A model generated the notes under the pieces. The model worked only from the letters and a program-made list of their open reading frames with translations, ran no database searches and was not told the DNA's origin. A DNA stretch of 64,000 nucleotides. Source: Pseudonocardia petroleophila (lineage in GTDB: Bacteria; Actinomycetota; Actinomycetes; Mycobacteriales; Pseudonocardiaceae). The translations under genes were made by a program, and so were the position numbers. Positions 7,801 to 15,788 of the stretch are shown here, one piece after another (position 1 is the stretch's first letter; every line of letters starts with the position of its first letter). The DNA lies in NCBI RefSeq assembly GCF_014235185.1, contig NZ_CP060131.1, forward strand, positions 5,959,501 through 6,023,500, read 5' to 3'.

Positions 7801-9704
7801 CGCCGTCGTCCGGGGCCTGCGGCGGGCTCGACCTCGTCGCGGTGTCCCGGCTGGCGATGGCCGAACTGGGAGCCGACGCCGTGCTCGTCGAGTGCGGGGC
7901 CGGGATCGCGGTGCTCGGCGGCCCGGCCGACGACGAGCTGCTGACCGCGGTCCGCCGCGGCACCGGGGACCCCCGGGTGACCTCGCTGACCGACGGCGGC
8001 GCCTCGGTGCACGTGCTGCACCGCACCGCCCCGGAGGACCCGGGCCGCTGCCGCGACCTGCTGCAGGCCTTCGCCCGGCACATCGCCGTCATCCTCGGCC
8101 GCGACGACGCCCCGCCGGACCCGGACGGCGACGGGGTGCTCGCCGTCGACGACCTGCCCCTGCTCCCCGACGCCGTCATCGCCATCACCGGCCGGGTGGC
8201 CGGGATGATGCAGCCGCTGACCGGCGCCACCGCGGCGGGCATCACCGTCTGGGACGCCGAGCACGGCATCCTGCGGGCCCTGCCCGGGGCCTTCGGGGCG
8301 AACGACGACGTGGTCGCCGCGTCCGTCACCGGGCGCGTCACGAACCTGCGCAGCGCCACGTCGCGGGTGCTCACCACCGGACAGCCCTACCTGTCCAACC
8401 GGGCGAGCGGGGACCCCGGCATCATCCAGTCCTACGTGGACATCTTCGAGATCACGCGCATCCTCTCGGTCCCGCTGAACAACGGCGGGCGCCGGATCGG
8501 GGTCCTGCACCTGGTCAACAAGCCCACCGACTTCACCATCGACGACATCACCGCCACCGAGCGGGTCGCCCCGCGGATCGCGATCGCCGTGGAGCTGGCC
8601 CTGGCCGTCGCCCGGATGTCCGCGCAGCAGCGCCTGGAGGGCGTCCTCACCTCCGTCGCGGTGGCCGTCGCGACCGGTCGCGGGGTGCAGGACGGGCTGC
8701 TGCCGGCGTTCCGGCAGCTCGCCGACGTGACGGCGGCGTCCCTCGTCGCGCTGGTCCCCCCGGACTCCCCGCCGCTGCTGTGCCGGCGCGGCGAGCCGGA
8801 CCCCGAGCTGGAGCGACGCGTGATCGACGAGGGGCGCACCTTCGGCTCTCCCTCCTCGCACGGCGAGCTCCCCCGGGCGGCCGGGGACCCGGGCTGGACC
8901 GTCCTGCGCGCGCCCGTCGAGGTCCACGGCCACCGCACCGCGACGCTGGCCGTCCTGCGCCGCAGCGCGGAGCCGTTCACCGACGCCGAGTCCGACGTGG
9001 TGACCCGGCTGGCCGCTCTGGTGGGGCTGGCCTGGGCCACCGAGCAGTACCAGCGCCAGCTCGCCGAGATCACCCTGCTGCAGGAGCGCGAGCGCATCGC
9101 CGACGAGCTGCACGACCGCGTCTCCCAGATCCTCTACGCCGCGGGGCTCGGGCTCGACACCCTGCTGGAGCAGCCCGACACCGCCCCGGACGACCGGGAG
9201 CGGCTCCTCGAGGTCCGGCGCCTCGTCGTGGGCGGCGACGTCGCGATCCGGGACGTGATCCACGACCTCGCCCGGGCCCCGGGGGCGCAGCTGAGCCGGC
9301 GCCTGCGGCGGGAGGTGCAGGCCGTCGAGGAGGAGTTCGCCGTCGCGGTGCGCACCGAGATCCCCGACGACGACGTGCTCGCCCCGATCCCGCGCACGGT
9401 CGCCGACGCGCTGGTCCGGGTCGCCCGCGAGGGCACGGTGAACGCCGCGAAGCACGCCGGTCCGTGCCGGATCGCGCTGACCGTGCGGGTCGACCAGCGG
9501 CACGTCGGCCTGACCGTCCTCGACGACGGGCTGGGGCTGCCGGAGTCGCGGTGGCTCCGCGTCCGGGGGGACGCCCTCGACGACTCCCGCGGGCACGGGG
9601 TGGCCGCGCTCCGCCGGACCGTCGAGGACGCGGGCGGCACGATCGCCATCGCGAGCCCGGACGGCGGGTTCGGCACCCGCCTGGAGTGCCGGTTCGCCCT
9701 CTGA
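7797..9704 (+). CDS. GAF-domain sensor histidine kinase (NarX/DevS-like, HisKA_3 type)
   Basis: The 635-residue cytoplasmic kinase has no membrane segment. Residues ~125-270 form a GAF domain (TAAGITVWDAEHGILRALPG ... SVPLNNGGRRIGVLHLVNK), residues ~280-415 a second, more divergent one, then a HisKA_3 dimerisation segment with the phosphorylated His in ERERIADELHDRVSQ (about H439), and a C-terminal HATPase at ~530-635 (VAREGTVNAAKHA, DDGLGLPES, GHGVAALRRTVEDAGG). The family senses redox, gas or small ligands through GAF. It phosphorylates the adjacent NarL-type regulator, whose stop it overlaps by 4 nt. No haem-ligating residue could be assigned. Confidence 0.9.
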   Translation: MTPSSGACGGLDLVAVSRLAMAELGADAVLVECGAGIAVLGGPADDELLTAVRRGTGDPRVTSLTDGGASVHVLHRTAPEDPGRCRDLLQAFARHIAVILGRDDAPPDPDGDGVLAVDDLPLLPDAVIAITGRVAGMMQPLTGATAAGITVWDAEHGILRALPGAFGANDDVVAASVTGRVTNLRSATSRVLTTGQPYLSNRASGDPGIIQSYVDIFEITRILSVPLNNGGRRIGVLHLVNKPTDFTIDDITATERVAPRIAIAVELALAVARMSAQQRLEGVLTSVAVAVATGRGVQDGLLPAFRQLADVTAASLVALVPPDSPPLLCRRGEPDPELERRVIDEGRTFGSPSSHGELPRAAGDPGWTVLRAPVEVHGHRTATLAVLRRSAEPFTDAESDVVTRLAALVGLAWATEQYQRQLAEITLLQERERIADELHDRVSQILYAAGLGLDTLLEQPDTAPDDRERLLEVRRLVVGGDVAIRDVIHDLARAPGAQLSRRLRREVQAVEEEFAVAVRTEIPDDDVLAPIPRTVADALVRVAREGTVNAAKHAGPCRIALTVRVDQRHVGLTVLDDGLGLPESRWLRVRGDALDDSRGHGVAALRRTVEDAGGTIAIASPDGGFGTRLECRFAL

Positions 9705-9720
9705 GGGACGGGCCCGGCGG

Positions 9721-9761
9721 GCTGCGCGGTCCGGGGCTGCGCGGTCCGGGGCTGCGCGGTC
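9721..9761. repeat. 15-bp tandem repeat, 2.7 copies
   Basis: The unit gctgcgcggtccggg is repeated exactly at 9721-9735 and 9736-9750, with an 11-base partial third copy that runs into the stop codon of the ALDH gene. It lies between two convergent genes; whether it has a function is unknown. Confidence 0.85.
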
Positions 9762-11034
9762 ACCGCATCGAGAACGTGCCTCCCCCGGCCGCCAGGTTCA
9801 CCGTCTTGAGCTCCATGAACTCCCGGATCCCCTCGACCCCGTACTTGCGGCCCACCCCGCTCGCCTTCACCCCGCCGAACGGCCGCTCCGCGTTGAGCAC
9901 GAAGCCGTTGACGGAGAAGGTGCCCGTGTGCACCGCCCTGGCCACGGCGAGCGCGCGGTCGGGGTCCGCGGTGTACACCGCGCCGTGCAGGCCGTAGGGC
10001 GAGTCGTCGGCCATCGCGACGGCGTCGGCCTCGTCGTCGAACGGGATGACGCACACGACCGGCCCGAAGACCTCCTCCTGCGCGATGCGGGAGGAGTTGG
10101 CCATGCCGGTCAGCACCGTGGGCCGGTGGAACCAGCCGCGGTCCGGCAGCGGGCCGGGCGAGGTCGTCGCGACGGCCCCGTCCGCCAGCGCCGCGCGGAC
10201 GTGCTCGGCCACCTTGTCGCGCTGGCGCCGCGACACCAGCGGGCCCAGGTCGGTGGCCTCGTCGAGGGGGTCGCCCACCACGAGCCTCCCGGCGGCGGCG
10301 GTCAGCGCCTCGACCACCTCGTCGTACCGCGACCGGGCGACGAGGACGCGCGACGTGGCCGCGCAGTTCTGCCCCGTGTTGCCGAAGGCCCCGGCGGCCA
10401 GCCCCGGGACGGCGACGGCGAGGTCGGCGTCGTCGAGCACGATGGCCGCCGACTTCCCGCCCAGCTCCAGCACCATGCGGCGCATCGCCGCCCCGCAGAC
10501 CGCCCCGATCTTCCGGCCGGTCCCGGTGCTGCCGGTGAAGAACACGGCGTCCACGCCGGGGTGGGCGACGAGGTGCTCGCCGACCGACGGGCCACCGGGC
10601 AGGACGCTGAGCATCCCCTCCGGCAGCCCGGCCTCGACAAACGCCTCGGCCACCCCGAACGCGTCGAGCGGGGTCTCCGGGGCCGGCTTGAACACCACCG
10701 GGCACCCGGCGAGGAGCGGGTAGACGATCTTGTAGAGGGCCTGCAGGAAGGGGCCGTTCCACGGTGCGATCGACGCGACCACGCCGACCGGCTCCAGCCG
10801 GACCAGCGCGTCCACCGCACCCGTGCGGTGCTCCTCCACCACGACCTCGCGCGCGGCCGCGCAGGCGTGGCGCACGCTGCCGATCGCCATGGCCTGGTGC
10901 AGCGGCCGCGACGCCCGGATCGGCACCCCCATCTCGACGGTGACCAGGCGCAGCGTCTCCTCCAGGCGGGGTTCGAGCGACGCGCACATCCGCTCCACGA
11001 CGGCGACGCGCTCCTCCATCGCCAGGTGCCGCAC
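9760..11034 (-). CDS. Aldehyde dehydrogenase, N-terminally short
   Basis: NAD(P)-dependent aldehyde oxidation is indicated by the ALDH core: SIAPWNGPFLQALYKI, KPAPETPLDAFG, FTGSTGTGRKIG (Rossmann turn), the general-base Glu in LELGGKSAAIV, and the nucleophile Cys in GNTGQNCAATSRV. The 424-residue product lacks the first ~55-60 residues of the usual ~480, which form part of the oligomerisation and cofactor-binding region. An in-frame stop lies 33 nt upstream of GTG 11034, and only ~110 bp separate it from the divergent ligase, so the missing part is not nearby. No good ribosome site precedes the start. It may be a functional short form or a truncated gene. Confidence 0.8.
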   Translation of the reverse strand: MRHLAMEERVAVVERMCASLEPRLEETLRLVTVEMGVPIRASRPLHQAMAIGSVRHACAAAREVVVEEHRTGAVDALVRLEPVGVVASIAPWNGPFLQALYKIVYPLLAGCPVVFKPAPETPLDAFGVAEAFVEAGLPEGMLSVLPGGPSVGEHLVAHPGVDAVFFTGSTGTGRKIGAVCGAAMRRMVLELGGKSAAIVLDDADLAVAVPGLAAGAFGNTGQNCAATSRVLVARSRYDEVVEALTAAAGRLVVGDPLDEATDLGPLVSRRQRDKVAEHVRAALADGAVATTSPGPLPDRGWFHRPTVLTGMANSSRIAQEEVFGPVVCVIPFDDEADAVAMADDSPYGLHGAVYTADPDRALAVARAVHTGTFSVNGFVLNAERPFGGVKASGVGRKYGVEGIREFMELKTVNLAAGGGTFSMR

Positions 11035-11097
11035 CCTTCCGCCGCTGGTCGGTGACGTGAGCAGTCAACATCGGGCGCTCCGCTATGGCGACTATCA

Positions 11098-11110
11098 CAA
11101 CTGCTAGTTG
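11098..11110. promoter_or_regulatory. Candidate operator: 13-bp palindrome overlapping the ligase -35
   Basis: CAACT-GCT-AGTTG is a perfect 5-3-5 palindrome in the divergent ALDH/ligase promoter region. It overlaps the TTGGGG hexamer at 11108-11113, a plausible -35 box, which is 17 bp from the -10 box. Confidence 0.4.
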
Positions 11111-11136
11111 GGGCCTCCCGGGACCGGCCGTAGCGT
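11108..11136 (+). promoter_or_regulatory. Promoter of the acyl-CoA ligase operon
   Basis: TTGGGG (11108-11113) and TAGCGT (11131-11136) are separated by 17 bp. GTG 11144 follows the -10 by 7 nt, indicating a leaderless transcript. Confidence 0.5.
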
Positions 11137-11143
11137 GGCCGGA

Positions 11144-12760
11144 GTGGCGGAATGGAACTTCGCGGACGTCTGGGAAGCGGTGTCGGAGACCGTTCCGGAC
11201 GAGCTGGCCCAGGTGCACGGCGACCGGCGCGTCCCGTGGGCGGAGTTCGACCGGCGGGCCGACGGCGTCGCCGCCGCCCTCCTCGGCGCCGGGCTCGGGC
11301 CCCGCGACTCCGTCGCGATCGACCTCTACAACGGCCCGGAGTTCCTGCAGACGGTCTTCGGGGCGTTCAAGGCCGGGCTGGTCCCGGTCAACACCAACTA
11401 CCGCTACGTCGGGCCGGAGCTGCTGCACCTGTGGGACGACGCCGACGCCGGGGCCGTCGTCTTCCACGGTTCGCTGACCGAGACGGTCGCGTCGGTGCGC
11501 ACCGACCTGCCGCGGGTGCGCCTCTGGCTGCACGTCGACGACGGGACGCACGCGTGCCCGTCGTGGGCCGTGCCGTTCGACGAGGCGGCGGGCTCCGCGC
11601 CGGGCCGGACCACCCCGCAGAGGCCCCGCTCCGGTGACGACCTGATCCTGATCTACACGGGCGGCACCACCGGGCGTCCCAAGGGCGTGATGTGGCGCCA
11701 GCACGACCTCTACCGCGCCTCCGACGTCGCCCGCGACCCCGCGCAGGCCGATCTCGGGCACGTGCGCTCCCGTGTCGCGGGCGCGCAGCCGCGGCCCGTC
11801 GGGCTGCCCGGGTCGCCGCTGATGCACGGCACCGGCCTCGTCTTCGCGGGCACGATCCTCAGCCGCGGCGGCACCGTGGTCACCACGACGTCGCGGGGCC
11901 TCGACACCGTCGAGATGCTCGATCTGATCGACCGGGAGCGGGTCTCGGCGCTGTGCATCGTGGGCGACGCGTTCTGCCGCCCGCTCGTCGACACCCTGAA
12001 CGAGCACCCGGACCGCTGGGACCTCTCGCACCTCGCCGCCGTGTCGTCCTCGGGCATGGCGTGGTCGGCCGACGTCAAGCAGCAGCTGCTCGTCCACGCC
12101 CCCGGCGCGGTGCTCGTCGACCTCCTCAACAGCAGCGAGGCCAGCGGCATGGGCCGGTCCATCGTCTCGGCCCGCAAGGGCCGCGGCGCCGGCCGCTTCC
12201 GGCTCGGCGAGAACGCGTTCGTCATCGACGAGGACGGCAGGCCGGTCGGGCCGGGGCAGGTCGGCCTCGTCGCGGTCCGCGGCCACCTGCCGCTGGGCTA
12301 CCACAAGGACCCGGAGAAGACGGCGGCCACGTTCCCCACGATCGACGGGGTCCGCTGCTCCGTGCCCGGCGACCACGCCGTCGTCGAGGCCGACGGCACG
12401 GTCACGCTCCTCGGCCGCGGCTCGACGAGCATCAACACCGGCGGCGAGAAGGTGTTCCCGGAGGAGGTCGAGGAGGCGCTGAGGTCCTATCCGGGCGTCC
12501 TCGACGCGGTCGTCGTCGGCGTCCCGAACCCCCGCTTCGGCCAGGCCGTCGCCGCGCTCGTCGCCACCGCGCCGGGAGCCGGGATCGACCGCGACGAGCT
12601 CACGGAACACGTCCGGGGGCGGCTGGCCCCCTACAAGACCCCCCGGCACGTGCTCGTGACCGACTCCGTGGGACGCGGCCCGAACGGCAAGGCCGACTAC
12701 GTGGCCGTGCGCAAGCGCATCGACGACTGGATGGCCTCGGATGGGACGGTGCAGCGGTGA
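11144..12760 (+). CDS. Acyl-CoA synthetase (AMP-binding, FadD-like)
   Basis: The 538-residue protein belongs to the adenylate-forming family that activates carboxylic acids to acyl-CoA through an acyl-AMP. The P-loop-like core motif is YTGGTTGRPKG at residues 171-181, followed by the VMWRQHDLY signature seen in actinobacterial FadD-like enzymes. The hinge region reads LLGRGSTSINTGGEKVFPEEVEE, and the catalytic Lys lies in GPNGKADY near the C-terminus. GTG 11144 is chosen because it lies 7 nt after TAGCGT. The stop overlaps the crotonase start (GTGA), so this enzyme probably supplies the acyl-CoA processed by the rest of the cluster. Substrate unknown. Confidence 0.9.
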   Translation: MAEWNFADVWEAVSETVPDELAQVHGDRRVPWAEFDRRADGVAAALLGAGLGPRDSVAIDLYNGPEFLQTVFGAFKAGLVPVNTNYRYVGPELLHLWDDADAGAVVFHGSLTETVASVRTDLPRVRLWLHVDDGTHACPSWAVPFDEAAGSAPGRTTPQRPRSGDDLILIYTGGTTGRPKGVMWRQHDLYRASDVARDPAQADLGHVRSRVAGAQPRPVGLPGSPLMHGTGLVFAGTILSRGGTVVTTTSRGLDTVEMLDLIDRERVSALCIVGDAFCRPLVDTLNEHPDRWDLSHLAAVSSSGMAWSADVKQQLLVHAPGAVLVDLLNSSEASGMGRSIVSARKGRGAGRFRLGENAFVIDEDGRPVGPGQVGLVAVRGHLPLGYHKDPEKTAATFPTIDGVRCSVPGDHAVVEADGTVTLLGRGSTSINTGGEKVFPEEVEEALRSYPGVLDAVVVGVPNPRFGQAVAALVATAPGAGIDRDELTEHVRGRLAPYKTPRHVLVTDSVGRGPNGKADYVAVRKRIDDWMASDGTVQR

Positions 12761-13578
12761 CCTCCTCGACCCCCTCCCCCGTCCTGTTCGAACGGCGCGA
12801 CGGCATCGCCCGCGTCACGCTGAACCGCCCGGACAAGATGAACGCGCTGACCCCGGAGATGGTGGTGCGCCTGGCCGCCTTCTGGGAGGAGGTGGCCGAC
12901 GACGACTCCGTCCGCGTCGTCCTCGTCACCGGCGCCGGGCAGAAGGCGTTCTGCTCGGGCGGCGACCTCGGAGCGCTGATCCCGATCATGATGCGCACCC
13001 GCGAGCCCCGGGACGAGTGGGAGGAGCGCCTCGCGGCCCGCCGGTCGCTGCTCTACGCCGCGCTGCTGCGCAACGACACGTTCTTCAAGCCGGTCGTCGC
13101 CGCGGTCAACGGGCTGGCCTTCGCCGGGGGCGCGGAGTTCCTGCTCGGCACCGACATCCGGGTGGCCTCGACGACGGCACGGTTCGCGCTCACCGAGGTG
13201 CGCCGCGGCCTCATCGCGGGCGGCGGCTCGTTGGTGCGACTGGCCCGCCAGATCGCCTGGGCCGACGCGATGGAGGTCGCGCTGGTCGGCGAGCCGATCG
13301 ACGCCGCGCACGCGCTGCGGATCGGGCTGGTCAACCGCGTGGTCGAACCCGACCAGGTGCTGCCCGTCGCCGAGGACCTGGCCCGCCGCATCTGCCTCGG
13401 GGCCCCCATCGCCCTGGCCAAGACCAAGGAGGCGATGGTCCGCTCCAACGGCCGCCCGCTCGACGAGGCGTTCGCGATCGAGAGCGAGTGCACGATCGCC
13501 AACGCCCGGACCGAGGACGCCCGCGAGGGCCCGCGCGCCTTCATGGAGAAGCGCGACCCCGTGTTCCACGGCCGCTAG
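12757..13578 (+). CDS. Enoyl-CoA hydratase/isomerase family protein
   Basis: This 273-residue crotonase has the family features: ARVTLNRPDKMNALTPEM near residues 17-34, a first oxyanion-hole loop GQKAFCSGGDLGAL, and a second at VNGLAFAGGAEFLLGTD followed by a helix. In the catalytic positions I see LTEVRRGLIAGGG, where hydratases usually carry one of two Glu residues. It probably hydrates or isomerises an unsaturated acyl-CoA. It starts at GTG 12757 inside the ligase stop codon and is followed after 12 bp by a CoA-transferase, consistent with one operon. Confidence 0.88.
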   Translation: MTSSTPSPVLFERRDGIARVTLNRPDKMNALTPEMVVRLAAFWEEVADDDSVRVVLVTGAGQKAFCSGGDLGALIPIMMRTREPRDEWEERLAARRSLLYAALLRNDTFFKPVVAAVNGLAFAGGAEFLLGTDIRVASTTARFALTEVRRGLIAGGGSLVRLARQIAWADAMEVALVGEPIDAAHALRIGLVNRVVEPDQVLPVAEDLARRICLGAPIALAKTKEAMVRSNGRPLDEAFAIESECTIANARTEDAREGPRAFMEKRDPVFHGR

Positions 13579-13590
13579 GAGGAGACCGAG

Positions 13591-14814
13591 ATGGATGTGC
13601 TGGCCGGCGTGCGCGTCGTGGAGATGGGCCTGTGGGTCGCGGGTCCCGCCGCGGGCGGGGTGCTCGCCGACTGGGGGGCCGAGGTCGTGAAGATCGAGCC
13701 GCCGTCCGGTGACCCGATGCGCGGGCTGTTCGGCGCGCTGTCGGGGTCGAAGGAGCAGCGCTGCCCGCCGTTCGACCTCTACAACCGGGGCAAGAGCAGC
13801 GTCGCCCTCGACATCAACACCCCCAAGGGCCGCGACCTGGCCGAACGGATCGTCGGCGACGCCGACGTGTTCCTCACCAACATGCGCCCGGCGTTCCTGG
13901 AGCGCGTGGGGCTGGGCCACGAGCGACTGGTGGAGAAGTACCCGCGGCTGGTCTACGCGAGCCTCACCGGGTACGGCCTGGAGGGGCCCGACCGCGACGC
14001 GCCCGGGTTCGACGTCGCCGCGTTCGCCGCGCGGGCCGGGGTGTCGGACCGGTCGACCCCGCCCGGGCAACCGCCCACCACGCTGCCCGGCGGCCTCGGC
14101 GACGCGGTGACGGGCATGTCGCTGGTGGCCGGCGTACTGGCGGCGCTGCTGCACCGCGAGCGCACCGGCCGCGGCCAGCTCGTCGCGACGTCGCTGATGC
14201 GCTCGGGGGCCTTCTGCATCGGCATGGAGCTCTCCACCCGGTTGGGCCTGGGCCGCCTCGCCGCCACCCGCCCCCGCTCCCACCCGCAGAACCCGCTGCT
14301 CAACTCCTACGCCTCGGCGGACGGCCGGTGGTTCTGGCTGATCGGGGCCGAGTCCGACCGCCACTGGCCCGCCCTCGTCACGGCGACCGGGGAGGAACGC
14401 CTCGCCGACGAGCGCTTCGCCACCGCGCGGGGCCGTCGGCGTGCGGGCGACGACCTCATGGCGCTGCTGGACGCCACGTTCGCGACGCGGACCCGCGACG
14501 AGTGGGGCCGGCTGTTCGACGAGCACGGCGTGTGGTGGACCCCGGTGAACAGCGTCGAGGACCTGCTCACCGACCCCCAGGCCGAGGCAGCCGGTCTCTT
14601 CGTCGACGTGCCCACGACCCGGGACGACACGACCGTCACCGAGCGGTCGCTCGCCAACCCGGCCGACTTCGGGTCGGCCGCCGACCGGGGGTTCTCCTCC
14701 CCGCCGGCCGTCGGGGCCGACACCGACGCGGTGCTGCGCCGCCTCGGACTCGACGACGCCGAGGTGGAGCGGCTGCGCAAGGACGGCATCGTCGCCGGAC
14801 CCGCCGGGGCCTAG
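13591..14814 (+). CDS. Family III CoA-transferase (CaiB/BaiF)
   Basis: The 407-residue protein shows the family III N-terminus (GVRVVEMGLWVAGPAAGGVLAD, then GAEVVKIEPPSGDP), the GKSSVALDINTPKGRDLAER block, an N-RP motif (LTNMRPAFLERVG), and the segment with the catalytic Asp (GGLGDAVTGMSLVAG). These enzymes move CoA between carboxylates through an aspartyl-CoA thioester. ATG 13591 follows a strong AGGAGGAG site. The stop TAG overlaps the stop of the convergent regulator inside the palindrome CTAG. With the ligase and crotonase upstream, it may activate or recycle a dicarboxylate or hydroxyacid in the same pathway. Confidence 0.9.
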   Translation: MDVLAGVRVVEMGLWVAGPAAGGVLADWGAEVVKIEPPSGDPMRGLFGALSGSKEQRCPPFDLYNRGKSSVALDINTPKGRDLAERIVGDADVFLTNMRPAFLERVGLGHERLVEKYPRLVYASLTGYGLEGPDRDAPGFDVAAFAARAGVSDRSTPPGQPPTTLPGGLGDAVTGMSLVAGVLAALLHRERTGRGQLVATSLMRSGAFCIGMELSTRLGLGRLAATRPRSHPQNPLLNSYASADGRWFWLIGAESDRHWPALVTATGEERLADERFATARGRRRAGDDLMALLDATFATRTRDEWGRLFDEHGVWWTPVNSVEDLLTDPQAEAAGLFVDVPTTRDDTTVTERSLANPADFGSAADRGFSSPPAVGADTDAVLRRLGLDDAEVERLRKDGIVAGPAGA

Positions 14815-15782
14815 GACCCGACGTGCCGGACGAGCCCGAGCGCCAGCTCGACGTAGCGCTCGGCGATGTCCTCCGGCGTGGACGGGCCGGCCGGGCGGTA
14901 CCACTCCGCGATCGACTTGCACATCGTCACCACGGCCCGCGACGCCTCCCGCGGGTGCGGGGTCCGCATCCGCCCGCTCGCCACCCCCGCCAGCACCTCG
15001 GCGTCGACGAGCCGCTGCTGCGTCGACCGGCGCGCGGTCATGTGGGACCGGGCGTCGGCGTCGAGGCTGCGCATCTCGCTCGCCGCGAGGAACCCGATCT
15101 CCCTGCGGTGCGTGTGGAACAGCGCCATCGTCTCGACCAGCAGTCCGAACCGCTCCACCTCGTCGCCGCCGTGGGCGACCGCGGCCCGGCACCGCCACAG
15201 GAGGTCGTCCATCCCCCGGTCGAGGATGCGCTGCAGCATCTGCTGCTTGCTGGCGTGGTGGTGGTAGATCCCCGACACCGACAGGCCCGAGCGGGCGGCC
15301 ACGTCGCGGACCGACGCACCGTGGTAGCCGGTCCGCAGGAACACCTCCATCGCCGCGGTGAGCACCGGGTCGAGGTGCAGCGGCTCGTAGTGGCGCCAGT
15401 CACCGGCGGGCACCGCCGCGTGCTCGACGGCCGGGGCGGGCCGCTCGGCCGACAGCAGGTCCTCCACCGAGCGACCCAGCGTCGCGGCGATCCGGTGCAG
15501 GCGCACCACCGTCATGCGGGTCTTGCCCGTCTCGAGCTCGCTCATCGTCGCGGCGCTGACGCCCAGGGCCCGCGCGAGCGCCCGCAGGCTCAGCCCGGTC
15601 GCCTGGCGCGCCTCGCGGACGCGGCGCCCGACGTCCGGTCCGTCCACGTCCGGTCCGTCCACGTCGGCACCGTCCACGTCTGGGCCGACCCCGGTCGTCA
15701 CGGTGTCCACGCTAACCGGCCGGGGTCGCGCCGCACCGGGCAGCACCGGCACCACGGACGGTTCGACGGGGCGGCCGGCCAT
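14811..15782 (-). CDS. XRE-TetR two-domain fusion regulator
   Basis: The 323-residue protein carries two DNA-binding domains. Residues ~52-108 are an XRE/Cro helix-turn-helix (VREARQATGLSLRALARALG, VSAATMSELETGKTRM). Residues ~135-185 are a TetR helix-turn-helix (AAMEVFLRTGYHGASVRDVA, ARSGLSVSGIYHHHASKQQM), followed by a helical TetR ligand domain. The start ATG 15782 follows AGGGGCGG and lies 6 bp after the LLM gene stop, so they are probably co-transcribed. A degenerate VDGPD repeat (four 15-bp units) forms the leader before the XRE domain. It is the likely local regulator of the CoA cluster, with the acyl-CoA or acid as ligand. Confidence 0.85.
   Translation of the reverse strand: MAGRPVEPSVVPVLPGAARPRPVSVDTVTTGVGPDVDGADVDGPDVDGPDVGRRVREARQATGLSLRALARALGVSAATMSELETGKTRMTVVRLHRIAATLGRSVEDLLSAERPAPAVEHAAVPAGDWRHYEPLHLDPVLTAAMEVFLRTGYHGASVRDVAARSGLSVSGIYHHHASKQQMLQRILDRGMDDLLWRCRAAVAHGGDEVERFGLLVETMALFHTHRREIGFLAASEMRSLDADARSHMTARRSTQQRLVDAEVLAGVASGRMRTPHPREASRAVVTMCKSIAEWYRPAGPSTPEDIAERYVELALGLVRHVGS
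15631..15690. repeat. Four-copy 15-bp tandem repeat inside the XRE-TetR gene
   Basis: Units start acgtccggtccgtcc at 15631 and 15646 (identical), with diverged copies at 15661 and 15676. On the minus strand they encode repeated Asp-Val-Asp-Gly-Pro/Ala peptides just before the XRE domain. The in-frame length makes copy-number change harmless to the frame. Confidence 0.8.
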
Positions 15783-15788
15783 CGCCGA

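Noticed and set aside
9134..12649. A very long antisense open frame across the ALDH/ligase/kinase region (>1100 codons)
   Set aside because: It lies opposite well-supported genes, is Arg/Pro/Gly-rich and changes character at every gene border. GC-rich DNA lacks stop codons in shadow frames.
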